A stretch of 64,000 nucleotides of DNA from CAZDUS01 sp964535015 (GTDB lineage: Bacteria; Verrucomicrobiota; Kiritimatiellia; CAIKKV01; CAITUY01). The notes beneath the pieces are model-generated. The model saw only the letters and a program-made list of their open reading frames with translations. It was not told the DNA's origin and ran no database searches. The number at the start of each line of letters is the position of its first letter. Position 1 is the first letter of the stretch. The translations under genes were made by a program, and so were the position numbers. Below are positions 26,285-35,466 of the stretch, piece after piece. Location: positions 1 to 64,000 of the forward strand of contig CAZHRU010000002.1 of NCBI GenBank assembly GCA_964535015.1. Reading direction: 5' to 3'.

Positions 26285-29200
26285 ATGACACGATCACCAC
26301 GTTCTGACTCCACTCTGCCCCCCCCCAATACGCCCGACGCGGCTCCTTCTCCCTCCACCGAACCATTCTTCCGTTTCGTGGACTGGAGCGCCTTTTGGAC
26401 CGCAACCATCGTTGTCTTGATTGTCTACGGCTTCACATTGGCGCCCACCGTAACACTCGAAGACTGCGGCGAACTTGCCGTCGGTTCCGATCATCTGGGG
26501 GTCCCCCACCCTCCCGGCTATCCAATCTGGACCATCATCACGTGGATCTTTACCAAAGTCTTCTTCTTTGTGCAGTTTCGCGGGCAACCCAATCCCGCCT
26601 GGAGCGTTGGATTCGCTTCGGCCGTCTTCGGGGCCTTGGCCAGCGGGTTCACCGCCATTCTGCTCTGCCGCAGCGGACGCGATATGCTGCGCAGCATCAA
26701 ACGCACCACCGAAATGATCGGCGAACGCACGGAAAGCATCATCTGCTGGGCAAGCGGCGTGGCCGCCAGCCTGCTACTGGCCTTCAGCCCCGTCGTCTGG
26801 TCGCAGGCCGTTATCGTTGAGGTCTATAGTCTCAACGCCTTCTTTATGGCCGTGATCATGTTCGTCGCCTACGTCTGGATGCGAAAGGCCGACGAGCCAA
26901 TCCGCGGGGTTTCCTGGCTCATCCTGGGAATTGCACTCACCTGTTTTGTTGTCATGGGATCCCGCCTTATCGTTCACCTCGGCCACTACTCTGACTTTGC
27001 GTCGGTTGGCATCCACTACCTTCTCGGCTACCTGTTGATCGCCCTACTGGTCGGTGTCCTCGCTTACCTCTGGCGTCACCATCCTTCGAACCGACTCCTC
27101 TACCTGATGTCGTTAACCTTCGGCCTCGGCCTGACCAACTACCAGGTCATGCTCCTTTTCCTGGCGTCCCTGGCAGTAATCGTCCTCGTCAAGGACGTCA
27201 AACTCTTCCGCGACTTCATCATCGCCGGCATTCCCTATGTGGTCTTCTATCTCCTGGCAACCATGGGCGGACTTCAGTCGCTTCTGGGGCCCGACGTCCG
27301 GATTACTTATCTGGGTATCATTCATCCCACCCATCCGTTGACCTATCTTTACATCCTGGCCAACTTCGCGTGGCTCGCCGTGGTCTATTTCAAATTCCCC
27401 TATGGACGTCAGGTGGCCCCGAGCATCCTGTGCATGGAACTTGGCCTGATTGTCTATGCCTTTATGCCCCTGGCCTCCGAAACCAATCCGCCCATCAACT
27501 GGGGGTATCCCCGCACTTGGGAAGGGTTTGTTCACGCGATCACCCGCGGACAGTACGAAAAGATCGTTCCCACCAATATCTTCTCCAGCCAATTCATTCG
27601 TCAAATCGGCGACTACATGAGCGACTTGCGCGCCAAGTTCACGTTGCCGGTGGCCATTCTTGGCATCCTGCCGTTCACCGCCTGGAGTGTCCGCATCGGC
27701 ACGCGCCGCTACCGCGCCATTCATCTGGCCATTCTCTTTGCCGCCCTGGCCGTCGCCCTGATCACCATTGAGGAAGTCGCCGTTCCCACCGGCGTGCAAG
27801 TCGAGTGGCTGAGCCGTCTCTATCGCTTCCTGATCCTCGGGGCGGGCATTCTTATGACCATTGGCGGCATGTCCCTGATTGTCGGTGAGGTGGAAGAACT
27901 GCTACTAAAGCTTTCCGGACGCAGCCAGACCTCGTTCTCGGAAAGACTGACCATCGGCGCCGTCCTCCTCGGTGTCCTGGCGATTACCCTCTACATTGGC
28001 GGGAAACTTTTCGCCATCATGGTCAACCCCCAACTTGGACTCAATCCCAGTGAGAAGATGGGACTGTTCGCCCTCATTCTGATTCCCGTTATCGCCGCCG
28101 GCCTGGTGTGGCACCTCATGCGCGGCAGTGGCGCCCTCGAATTCGAAGTGGACCGGACTGATCAGAAATGGATTCTGGCCGCCCTCTCGGGATTTATCGT
28201 CATGAGCGTGGTCATGATCGCATTGGCCAATCCCAAAGGCGACATCCAGGATGAGTTCATCCAGCGCGTCAAGTTCATCCCGTCCCACGCACTCTTTGCC
28301 TTCTGGATCGGTTACGGATTGCTGTTGGCCCTGGGAACAGTGGACACCCTCTTCAAGGGGAACCGCATCGTGATCTGGGCGGGAGTGATCTTTGTGGCGT
28401 TGGTTCTGCCGGCATGGCCTATCCTGCAGAACGCCTACAACAAGGAACTGCTCCGCACCGATGGCGGCGCCGAACAGAACCGGCACGACTACGGCTGGCA
28501 GTTCGGAAACTACCAATTGCGTGGCGCCGAGGCCATTGCCGAGGAACTGTCGCCCGCGGAGGAGCCTCTTCCCGACCCCTCGTTCCCTCCCGAAATGGGG
28601 CCGCGCGCCGTATTCTTCGGCGGCACCGATCCGGGCCGGTTCGTCCCAACCTACATGATCTACTCCGCCCATGTGCGTTCGGATGTCCATCTGATTACCC
28701 AAAATGCGCTGGCCGACAACACCTACATGAGCGTGATGCGCGACCTCTATGGCGACGTCATCTGGATCCCTTCAACAAGCGACGGCAACAGCGCCTTCCA
28801 GCGTTACGTCGAAGACGTGCGCGCCGGTAAAATCCCCGCCAGCGCCGACATCAAGATCGAGAACGGACGCGTCAGCGTCCAGGGCGTCGGCGGCGTCATG
28901 CTGATCAACGGCATCCTGGCCCAGATGATCTTCGATCACAACAAACCCCGGCACAGCTTCTACGTCGAGGAAAGTTACGTCATCCAGTGGATGTACCCCC
29001 ATCTTACCCCGCACGGCCTGATCATGAAGATCAACACCAATCCGCTTATGGCCCTCCCGCCGGATAACGTCACCGCCGATATGGATTTCTGGGATTGGTA
29101 CACCCGCCGCCTGACCGGCGACCACGGCTTCCTGCGTGACATCGTCGCCCGGAAATCGTTCTCCAAACTCCGTAGCGCCATCGCCGGACTCTACGTCGTG

Positions 29201-29854
29201 CGAGGAATGTTTCCCGAGGCCGAACAGGCTTTCAAAGAGGGGGTCTCCCTGTACCCCCTGAGCCCGGAAGCCTGCTTCCGACTGGCGGATCTCTACCTGC
29301 GATGGAACCGTCCCAATGATGCAATCAAACTCATGGAAGACTTCTGCCGCCAGGACCCGGGCAATGACCGCGCCCAGGCTTTCGTGAATGACCTCAAAGG
29401 CCGGAATCAACTCTCTGACAAACGCCGCGAACTGGAGACCCTCCTGGCCTCCGGTAAGGCCAATGTCGGCACCGCCCTTGAATTGGTTGACCTCTATCGC
29501 AAACTCGGGCTTTCAGAACAGTTCCAGCAACTCGCCCGCAGCCTCTTGTCGCAGAAGGGACTGCCGCCCCAGATGTGCCTCCGCATCGCCCAGTTGGCCG
29601 CCGAGGACCGCAAACCCGATCTCATGGAGGCGGCCCTTCAACAATACACCGAAGGCGTGCCTGCCGATATGCGCGGTTGGATTGACCTGGCTGGAATCCA
29701 ACTCGCGGTTGGCAAACAGGAACCCGCCTTCGCCTCATTGCGCCAGGCCGTGAAGGTCGGCAAGGAATCCGCCATCGCGATGCTGCGGGATGACCCCCGC
29801 TTCCAGGCAATCCGCACCCTGCCCGCCTTCCAACAGTTGCTGGCGCCCCGGTAA
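26285..29854 (+). CDS. DUF2723-family polytopic membrane protein with TPR C-terminus, 1189 aa
   Basis: After a Pro-rich cytosolic tail, residues about 25-60 form the first membrane helix. The DUF2723 signature APTVTLEDCGEL, with GVPHPPGYPIWT, sits in the first extracytoplasmic loop. The acidic residue after helix 1 is the hallmark of GT-C glycosyltransferases (PMT-like), so transfer of a sugar from a lipid donor to protein or glycan is likely. About 15 membrane helices extend to about residue 715. A soluble region follows, and the last 230 residues are helical repeats of TPR type (GMFPEAEQAFKEGVSLYPLS, then CFRLADLYLRWNRPNDAIKLME). The ATG at 26285 has no clear ribosome binding site; the reading frame is open 34 codons upstream into the SGNH gene. 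Confidence 0.82.
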   Translation: MTRSPRSDSTLPPPNTPDAAPSPSTEPFFRFVDWSAFWTATIVVLIVYGFTLAPTVTLEDCGELAVGSDHLGVPHPPGYPIWTIITWIFTKVFFFVQFRGQPNPAWSVGFASAVFGALASGFTAILLCRSGRDMLRSIKRTTEMIGERTESIICWASGVAASLLLAFSPVVWSQAVIVEVYSLNAFFMAVIMFVAYVWMRKADEPIRGVSWLILGIALTCFVVMGSRLIVHLGHYSDFASVGIHYLLGYLLIALLVGVLAYLWRHHPSNRLLYLMSLTFGLGLTNYQVMLLFLASLAVIVLVKDVKLFRDFIIAGIPYVVFYLLATMGGLQSLLGPDVRITYLGIIHPTHPLTYLYILANFAWLAVVYFKFPYGRQVAPSILCMELGLIVYAFMPLASETNPPINWGYPRTWEGFVHAITRGQYEKIVPTNIFSSQFIRQIGDYMSDLRAKFTLPVAILGILPFTAWSVRIGTRRYRAIHLAILFAALAVALITIEEVAVPTGVQVEWLSRLYRFLILGAGILMTIGGMSLIVGEVEELLLKLSGRSQTSFSERLTIGAVLLGVLAITLYIGGKLFAIMVNPQLGLNPSEKMGLFALILIPVIAAGLVWHLMRGSGALEFEVDRTDQKWILAALSGFIVMSVVMIALANPKGDIQDEFIQRVKFIPSHALFAFWIGYGLLLALGTVDTLFKGNRIVIWAGVIFVALVLPAWPILQNAYNKELLRTDGGAEQNRHDYGWQFGNYQLRGAEAIAEELSPAEEPLPDPSFPPEMGPRAVFFGGTDPGRFVPTYMIYSAHVRSDVHLITQNALADNTYMSVMRDLYGDVIWIPSTSDGNSAFQRYVEDVRAGKIPASADIKIENGRVSVQGVGGVMLINGILAQMIFDHNKPRHSFYVEESYVIQWMYPHLTPHGLIMKINTNPLMALPPDNVTADMDFWDWYTRRLTGDHGFLRDIVARKSFSKLRSAIAGLYVVRGMFPEAEQAFKEGVSLYPLSPEACFRLADLYLRWNRPNDAIKLMEDFCRQDPGNDRAQAFVNDLKGRNQLSDKRRELETLLASGKANVGTALELVDLYRKLGLSEQFQQLARSLLSQKGLPPQMCLRIAQLAAEDRKPDLMEAALQQYTEGVPADMRGWIDLAGIQLAVGKQEPAFASLRQAVKVGKESAIAMLRDDPRFQAIRTLPAFQQLLAPR

Positions 29855-29855
29855 T

Positions 29856-30599
29856 TCACGCACCGGGAAACTCATAGGACAGGATGCTCAACCCGTAGAG
29901 CGCCGCGGTTTCAACGCGCAGTACGCGACGTCCGTAACTCACAGGCACCGCCCCCTGGCTCCGGGCAAGTTCCAGTTCGGACGGCGAAAAGTCGCCCTCC
30001 GGCCCGATGAGCAACGCCACCGACCTGGGCTGCTTTCCCTCCAGGGAACGCAGGTAACGTTTGAGCGGAATGGCGTCTTCCTCCAACGAACCGACCAGAA
30101 CCAACTCCGTCTCCAACTTTGACGCCAGCAGTTGCTTGAAAGACACCAGCGGGGCAATCCTCGGTATCCAGGCGGTTCGACACTGTTTGGCCGCTTCCTC
30201 CGCAATCTTCTGCCACCGCACCACCCGTTGATCGGCCCTCTCTCCCTCCAGCCGGACCACCCCTCTTTCCGTCATCACAGGGATAATGGACCACACCCCA
30301 ATCTCCGTGGCCTTCTGGATGATCCACTCCATCTTTTGGGACTTGGGGATTGCCTGGACAAGCGTCACCAGCACAACACCCATCGGCTGACTTGTGCGCT
30401 CGCACACCTCCGCAATCAGGATGCCGCGATCGTCGCCCGCAATCCGGCACAAGGCTTCACCGCCATGCCCGTCGCAGACAATCACGGAATCCCCTGACCC
30501 AAACCGCAACACAGTGGCGATATGCCGTGAATCTCCGGCGGAAAGCCGGATCCGATCACCGGCCCATGAGGCAGACTCTACAAAACAGCGTGGTATCAT
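29856..30599 (-). CDS. rsmE: 16S rRNA m3U1498 methyltransferase
   Basis: RsmE is a SPOUT-class enzyme methylating N3 of U1498 in the 30S decoding region. The 247-residue protein has an N-terminal PUA-like domain (about 1-70, HIATVLRFGSGDSVIVCDG), the segment QAIPKSQKMEWIIQKATEIGV, and the trefoil-knot SAM-binding elements LLIGPEGDFSPSELELA and GRRVLRVETAALYG. The ATG at 30599 overlaps the dnaJ stop (ATGA). It converges with the DUF2723 gene, whose stop lies one base away. Confidence 0.95.
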   Translation of the reverse strand: MIPRCFVESASWAGDRIRLSAGDSRHIATVLRFGSGDSVIVCDGHGGEALCRIAGDDRGILIAEVCERTSQPMGVVLVTLVQAIPKSQKMEWIIQKATEIGVWSIIPVMTERGVVRLEGERADQRVVRWQKIAEEAAKQCRTAWIPRIAPLVSFKQLLASKLETELVLVGSLEEDAIPLKRYLRSLEGKQPRSVALLIGPEGDFSPSELELARSQGAVPVSYGRRVLRVETAALYGLSILSYEFPGA

Positions 30600-31792
30600 G
30601 ATTCCGTCTTGGAACGCTTCAGGTCATCCCGGACCTTCAGGAAGGCCGCCGCCTGCTCATGACTTTTCCGGACAAGGGGATAATTGTCCCCATTGCACTG
30701 ATCCGCAAACTCGCGCAGTGCCTTTTTCTGCTTCGAACTCAGCCGCGACGGAACCTCTATGATCACTTTGACGTGCAGATCCCCTGCGCCGTACCCCTCG
30801 ACACTTGGCGCCCCTTTTCCGCGCAAACGATAGACCTTCCCGCTCTCGGTGCCGGCCTCAATCTTTAACCGGGCCAACCCCTCCAGCGTGGGCACGTCCA
30901 CTTCACCGCCGAGTGCGGCCACATCAAACGCGACCGGGATTTCACAGTACAGATCAGAGCCTTCCCGGTGGAAGAAGTTGTGCGATTTCACATGCAGGAT
31001 GACGTATAGATCTCCGGCAGTCCCGCCACGAACCCCACCCTCACCGCGACCGGCCAGACGCAGGCGCGATCCGGTTTCCACCCCTGGCGGGATCCGAAGC
31101 GTCAGACGTTTCCTGGTCTTCTGTCGCCCGGCCCCGCCGCACGCACGACAGGGCTTGATGATCACCCGGCCTCGGCCACCGCAAACCGGACAGGTTTGCC
31201 GCACCTGAAAAAACCCGCTGGACGCCACCACGGCCCCGCGGCCGCCACACTGCTTGCAGGTTTCTTCCGAGGACCCCGGTTCACTCCCGCTGCCTCCGCA
31301 GGTGGCGCACTGCTCCGCCATCGGCAGGGTGATCTCCCGGTGCGAACCGAACAACGCCTCTTCAAACTCAACTTCCAGGTCAAACCGCAGGTCCGCCCCC
31401 TGCTGGGGCCCCGTCCGGGACCCGCGCCGCCCGCCACCCCCGAATACATCCTCAAATACACTGCCGCTCTCCCCGAAGAGACTGCCAAACAAATCCTGAA
31501 GATCCGATACGTGGGTGAAGTCGCGCGAGAAATCAAATCCGCCCGGACCGAACGCCGAACGCATCCCATCATGCCCATACTGATCATATTGCCGCCGCTT
31601 GTTCTCGTCGCTCAGCACCTCGTAGGCTTCGCTGATCTCCTTGAACTTCAACTCAGCGGCTTTGTCGCCCTGGTTGCGGTCCGGGTGATGCTGCATCGCC
31701 AGACGGCGATAGGCCTTCTTGATCTCATCGCCCGATGCCGTCCGCGGGATGCCAAGCACCTCGTAATAGTCTCTTTTTGTTTCCGCCGCCAT
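30596..31792 (-). CDS. dnaJ: Chaperone protein DnaJ
   Basis: Full type I DnaJ of 398 residues. The order is: J domain (1-70) with HPD in MQHHPDRNQGD, a Gly/Phe-rich linker (about 75-130, GPGGFDFSRDF), then a zinc-finger domain with four CxxCxGxG repeats (CATCGGSG, CKQCGGRG, CPVCGGRG, CRACGGAG), and the C-terminal substrate-binding and dimerisation domain. It stimulates DnaK ATPase in protein folding. Its partners dnaK and grpE are not in the window. The gene lies 12 bases after the STAS gene and overlaps rsmE by four bases, so the three are probably one transcript. Confidence 0.97.
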   Translation of the reverse strand: MAAETKRDYYEVLGIPRTASGDEIKKAYRRLAMQHHPDRNQGDKAAELKFKEISEAYEVLSDENKRRQYDQYGHDGMRSAFGPGGFDFSRDFTHVSDLQDLFGSLFGESGSVFEDVFGGGGRRGSRTGPQQGADLRFDLEVEFEEALFGSHREITLPMAEQCATCGGSGSEPGSSEETCKQCGGRGAVVASSGFFQVRQTCPVCGGRGRVIIKPCRACGGAGRQKTRKRLTLRIPPGVETGSRLRLAGRGEGGVRGGTAGDLYVILHVKSHNFFHREGSDLYCEIPVAFDVAALGGEVDVPTLEGLARLKIEAGTESGKVYRLRGKGAPSVEGYGAGDLHVKVIIEVPSRLSSKQKKALREFADQCNGDNYPLVRKSHEQAAAFLKVRDDLKRSKTES

Positions 31793-31804
31793 CCCGGAGC
31801 ACCC

Positions 31805-32338
31805 TTACGAAGTCGGTTGACCCTCGCCCTTTTGCCCCGCCGCGCCCTTGAGGTCCCCGTGCAGGAACGATAATACGTCCTTGAATTTGATGATGTTCTC
31901 CGGCGCCACCTCGATCAGTATCTCATGCGCTTCAATCATGCTCTCGGTCAATTCCCGCTTGTCATGATTCACCGCGAGGCTTTCCGCCACCGAAGGCATC
32001 GTCTCTCCTGCGCTGGACTCCTCGTCGAACTTGACCAACGTGGCCAGGCCCAGCATCTTGATCAAATACTTGTTCTTGTCACTGGCGTTACGCAACACCA
32101 GGGCGCCTTCACTTTTGTTCATGCTGACGGCCAAACCGGCCAGCGTTCCCATGAACGTGCTGTCCATGCCGGCGCAGTCAGCCAGATCCACCAGGATTCG
32201 GGTGCAACCTCGGTCCATGGACACCGTCCCGAACTCCTTCAATGACGGCCCCACCTTGAACGTTCCCCGCCCGTGAACCCGCACATAGGCACTTCTATCG
32301 CGGATCGCGACCTCTATACTATCACTCGCATTTTCCAT
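31805..32338 (-). CDS. STAS-domain (anti-sigma factor antagonist-like) protein, 177 aa
   Basis: Residues about 5-110 form a STAS domain: VRVHGRGTFKVGPSLKEF, then the helix-turn LVDLADCAGMDSTFMGTLAGL with the Ser/Thr that is phosphorylated in SpoIIAA-like proteins, then ALVLRNASDKNKYLIKMLGLATLVKF. A further 65 residues after the domain include a helical segment (TESMIEAHEILIEVAPENIIKFKDVLSFL). It is probably a switch in a partner-switching pathway; no anti-sigma kinase or phosphatase gene is near. It lies between rsmI and dnaJ on the same strand, so it may act in stress control together with the chaperone. Confidence 0.85.
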   Translation of the reverse strand: MENASDSIEVAIRDRSAYVRVHGRGTFKVGPSLKEFGTVSMDRGCTRILVDLADCAGMDSTFMGTLAGLAVSMNKSEGALVLRNASDKNKYLIKMLGLATLVKFDEESSAGETMPSVAESLAVNHDKRELTESMIEAHEILIEVAPENIIKFKDVLSFLHGDLKGAAGQKGEGQPTS

Positions 32339-32390
32339 AGTTAGGAATGCCCCTCATCAAAGAAACGGAAAAAGGCTAACACCTGACCGG

Positions 32391-33071
32391 TCAACTGTCA
32401 ATGTAGGGAGCAAGGACGACAACAATTTCTCCTTTAACAGTCCGACCCGAAAAAGCCCGCCTGATATCGGCCGCCGACCCCCAAACCGTCTCCTCGAACT
32501 TCTTGGTCAACTCCCGCCCCACAAAGAGTTGCCGGTCTGACAGGACTTCCTCAATCACATCCATCAGCTTTCCCAACCGGTAAGGGGATTCGAACAACAC
32601 CACAGGCAACGGCACGGCACGCACCTGTTCCAGCAACCTGCACATGGCGCCCCGCTTGCGCGGCGCGAACCCAGCAAATACAAATCCGTTGGAGACAAAC
32701 CCGCTCAACGCCACGGCGGTCGTCACTGCGCTGGGTCCGGGAATCGCGGTCACCGCCACCCCCGCACTGCGGCAGGCCGTCACCATGCGCGAACCCGGGT
32801 CCGATATCCCGGGCATCCCCGAGTCGGTCACCAGCGCCAACGCCTGCCCATCCCGAATGCGTTGCACAATACTGTCCGCCCGCGCGGCTTCATTGAACTT
32901 ATGGCAACTCATGACCGGCTTATCAATCCCGTACCGGTTCAACAGAATCCGGGTGTGCCGCGTGTCCTCGGTGAGAATCGCATCCACGCTCCGCAGGGTT
33001 GCCAGACCGCGCGCGGAAATATCGTCGAGATTGCCGATGGGGGTCCCCACCAAATAGAGTCCCGCATTCAT
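32391..33071 (-). CDS. rsmI: 16S rRNA 2'-O-ribose C1402 methyltransferase
   Basis: RsmI of the tetrapyrrole-methylase fold. The segments LYLVGTPIGNLDDIS, ILTEDTRHTRILLN, ALVTDSGMPGISDPG and AGFAPRKRGAM are diagnostic. At 226 residues it stops at the end of the catalytic domain and lacks the C-terminal helical extension of the E. coli enzyme (286 residues), as in some other lineages. It starts with ATG at 33071 and is divergent from the first glycosyltransferase gene, with a 104-base region between them. Confidence 0.94.
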   Translation of the reverse strand: MNAGLYLVGTPIGNLDDISARGLATLRSVDAILTEDTRHTRILLNRYGIDKPVMSCHKFNEAARADSIVQRIRDGQALALVTDSGMPGISDPGSRMVTACRSAGVAVTAIPGPSAVTTAVALSGFVSNGFVFAGFAPRKRGAMCRLLEQVRAVPLPVVLFESPYRLGKLMDVIEEVLSDRQLFVGRELTKKFEETVWGSAADIRRAFSGRTVKGEIVVVLAPYIDS

Positions 33072-33111
33072 CTCGGCCTCAACATCTGAAAGTCGTTAAA
33101 TTGCTTCATGC

Positions 33112-33139
33112 TTGGTTTTTTCTGAAAGCGGCATACAAT
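33112..33139 (+). promoter_or_regulatory. Putative promoter of the three-glycosyltransferase operon
   Basis: TTGGTT (33112-33117) and TACAAT (33134-33139) are 16 bases apart. The predicted start site is about 30 bases upstream of the first ATG at 33176, and a GGCGGGA site lies in the leader. The rsmI gene diverges from the same region. Confidence 0.4.
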
Positions 33140-33175
33140 GAGCCACTATTTCTAAGGGTTTCAGGCGGGAAAGCA

Positions 33176-34291
33176 ATGCGAATTTGCGTGGATATTCAAC
33201 CGGCGGTGGCACAACGGGCTGGCGTGGGACGCTACACCAAGTATCTGGTCGAGCATCTTGGCGAATTCTCCGGCAACGATTCCCTCTCCCTGTTCTATTT
33301 CGATTTCCGCGGCCGCGGCCTTTCCTTTCAGGCTCCTCGCACCACCCCCTGCCCCTGTCGCTGGGTTCCCGGACGCCTCATTCAGCAGGCCTGGAAACGC
33401 CTGGATTGGCCCCCGTTCAACTGGTTCTCAGGCGCTGCCGATCTGTACCACTTCCCGAATTTCACCATCCCCCCCGTAACCACCGGACGCCACGTGGTCA
33501 CCATCCACGACATGAGTTTTCTCCGGTTCCCGCAGTTTGCCGAAACGAAGAACCTTCAGTACCTCACCTCCGTCATCCATAAAACCGTCGCCCGTGCGGA
33601 TGCCATCATCACCGATTCACGCTTCAGCGCCGCCGAAATCGCCGACTGCCTTCACGTAACCGCAGACCGGATCTTCCCGGTCCATCTGGGCGTTGCCCCT
33701 GAGTGCCGCCGGGCAACCCCTGACGCCGTCGCATCCCTCCGTCAACGTCTGGGTCTTGATCGCCCGTATCTCCTGACGGTGGGCACCCTCGAACCCCGGA
33801 AGAATATCCCGTTTCTCATCGACGCCTTTGAAAACCTGCGGGGGTTCGATGGCGACCTCGTGATCGCCGGTATGCGCGGCTGGAAGTATGAACCGATTCT
33901 TGAACGCATGCGGAATTCCTCGTGTGCCGCCCGCCTCCGTTACCTTGAATACGTTGACGACCGCGACCTGCCCGCCCTCTACACCGGCGCCAACCTGTTC
34001 GTTACCACATCGTTCTACGAGGGATTTGGCCTGCCTCCCCTGGAGTCCATGGCCTGCGGAACCCCCGTCATCTCCTCAACCGGAGGCTCCCTGGCCGAAG
34101 TCGTCGGCGACGGCGGAATCACACTCGCCGGGTTCGATGCGGACCAGTGGACCGATACCATGGCCAGCGTCCTTCAGGCCCCGAACCGCCACGCCGATCT
34201 TGTCCGGAAGGGATCGACCCATGCCGCCCGGTTTGACTGGCGGGAAACCGCCCGCCAGACCTTTAACGTCTATCGCCAGGTGTGCCCATGA
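33176..34291 (+). CDS. GT4-family glycosyltransferase 1 (371 aa)
   Basis: GT-B fold enzyme. It opens MRICVDIQPAVAQRAGVGRYTKYL, with the Gly-rich acceptor loop, and carries the donor-site region LLTVGTLEPRKNIPFLIDAF at about 195-215. The retaining GT4 E-x7-E motif is in YEGFGLPPLESMACGTP (about 281-297). It transfers a nucleotide-activated sugar, probably mannose or a similar hexose, onto a growing lipid-linked or capsular glycan on the cytosolic face. The ATG at 33176 was chosen; in-frame upstream codons lie in the intergenic region and in rsmI on the opposite strand. Its stop overlaps the next gene's start (ATGA). Confidence 0.88.
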   Translation: MRICVDIQPAVAQRAGVGRYTKYLVEHLGEFSGNDSLSLFYFDFRGRGLSFQAPRTTPCPCRWVPGRLIQQAWKRLDWPPFNWFSGAADLYHFPNFTIPPVTTGRHVVTIHDMSFLRFPQFAETKNLQYLTSVIHKTVARADAIITDSRFSAAEIADCLHVTADRIFPVHLGVAPECRRATPDAVASLRQRLGLDRPYLLTVGTLEPRKNIPFLIDAFENLRGFDGDLVIAGMRGWKYEPILERMRNSSCAARLRYLEYVDDRDLPALYTGANLFVTTSFYEGFGLPPLESMACGTPVISSTGGSLAEVVGDGGITLAGFDADQWTDTMASVLQAPNRHADLVRKGSTHAARFDWRETARQTFNVYRQVCP

Positions 34292-35466
34292 GGATTGCCA
34301 TCGACGCCCGCTGGATATTCAACGAGATTTCCGGCATCGGAGCCCACACCCGTGAATTGTTGCGGCATCTGGCCGCACTCGACCGGAAGAACTCCTACCT
34401 CCTGCTCTTCGCGGATCGCCAATTGGCCGAACGGACCTGGAGCGAGGCTCAACTCTCAGACAAGCCAAACTTCAGGCCCGACATCCTGCCCTGGGGCATT
34501 TTCTCACCCCGGAGTCAACTGATGCTGCCTCTACATCTGCGTTCCAGGCGGATCGATGTCTTTCATTCCACCAATTACATGATTCCGTTGGCCGCCTTTC
34601 CAAAGGGTAAGATGGGGCGCGTCAAGTGTGTCGCCACCATCCACGACCTGATCCCCCTGATCTTTCCTTCCGCCACCCCGCGCGCATTGAAGACCCGTCT
34701 CTTCCCCATCTACAAGCGACTCATGCTTGAAGTGGGCGCCAGGGCGGATCGCATCATCACCGTCAGCGAGGCCTCGCGGACCGACGTCATCTCGCACCTC
34801 CACATCCCCGCGGAACGCCACCCTTCCGTGGTGGCCATCCATAACGGTGTCTCCGATCTGTTCAAACCCGCAACCGAACCGGTCAGCAACGGCAACGGTG
34901 CGCAAACCATCCTTTATGTCGGACGATGCGATCCGTACAAGAATCTCGTCAATCTGATCGAGGCGTTCGCTATCGCCCGCGCGCAAAGCCCACGCCCACT
35001 GCGCCTGACTATCATCGGTTCCGCCGATCCCCGCTATCCCGAAGCGGAGAACCGAATCCGTGAACTGGGCCTCAACGCCCATGTGAACCGCGTCGGCTAC
35101 CAGTCAACCCAGGAATTGGTCCGGGCCTATCAGGCCGCCGCCGCCACCATCCTGCCCTCCCGTTACGAGGGTTTCGGATTCCCCGTCGTGGAATCCATGG
35201 CCTGCGGGACTCCGGTCATCTGTAGCGACATTCCCGTACTGAAGGAAGTCGCTGGCGATGCCGCCTTGCTCGTCTCCCCCGATGACATCCCGGCCATGGC
35301 CGGGGCCATGCTAAAGGCCGTCAACGATCCCGCCCTGCGGGACAGCCTCGTCCGGGCTGGCCTCGCCCGTGCCTCCCGTTTCACCTGGCTTGAAAATGCC
35401 CGTCGAACCCTGGCTCTCTACGAGGCAATGCACCGCACCGCGGAAACACCGGAGTCTGCCGTATGA
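34288..35466 (+). CDS. GT4-family glycosyltransferase 2 (392 aa)
   Basis: A close relative of the preceding protein: it opens MRIAIDARWIFNEISGIGAHTREL and ends with the nucleotide-sugar site ILYVGRCDPYKNLVNLIEAF and the E-x7-E motif YEGFGFPVVESMACGTP. Duplication of an ancestral gene is likely. The ATG at 34288 overlaps the previous stop, and its own stop overlaps the third gene, so the three are tightly coupled. A GTG two codons earlier is possible but adds only two residues. Substrate specificity cannot be read from the sequence. Confidence 0.88.
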   Translation: MRIAIDARWIFNEISGIGAHTRELLRHLAALDRKNSYLLLFADRQLAERTWSEAQLSDKPNFRPDILPWGIFSPRSQLMLPLHLRSRRIDVFHSTNYMIPLAAFPKGKMGRVKCVATIHDLIPLIFPSATPRALKTRLFPIYKRLMLEVGARADRIITVSEASRTDVISHLHIPAERHPSVVAIHNGVSDLFKPATEPVSNGNGAQTILYVGRCDPYKNLVNLIEAFAIARAQSPRPLRLTIIGSADPRYPEAENRIRELGLNAHVNRVGYQSTQELVRAYQAAAATILPSRYEGFGFPVVESMACGTPVICSDIPVLKEVAGDAALLVSPDDIPAMAGAMLKAVNDPALRDSLVRAGLARASRFTWLENARRTLALYEAMHRTAETPESAV

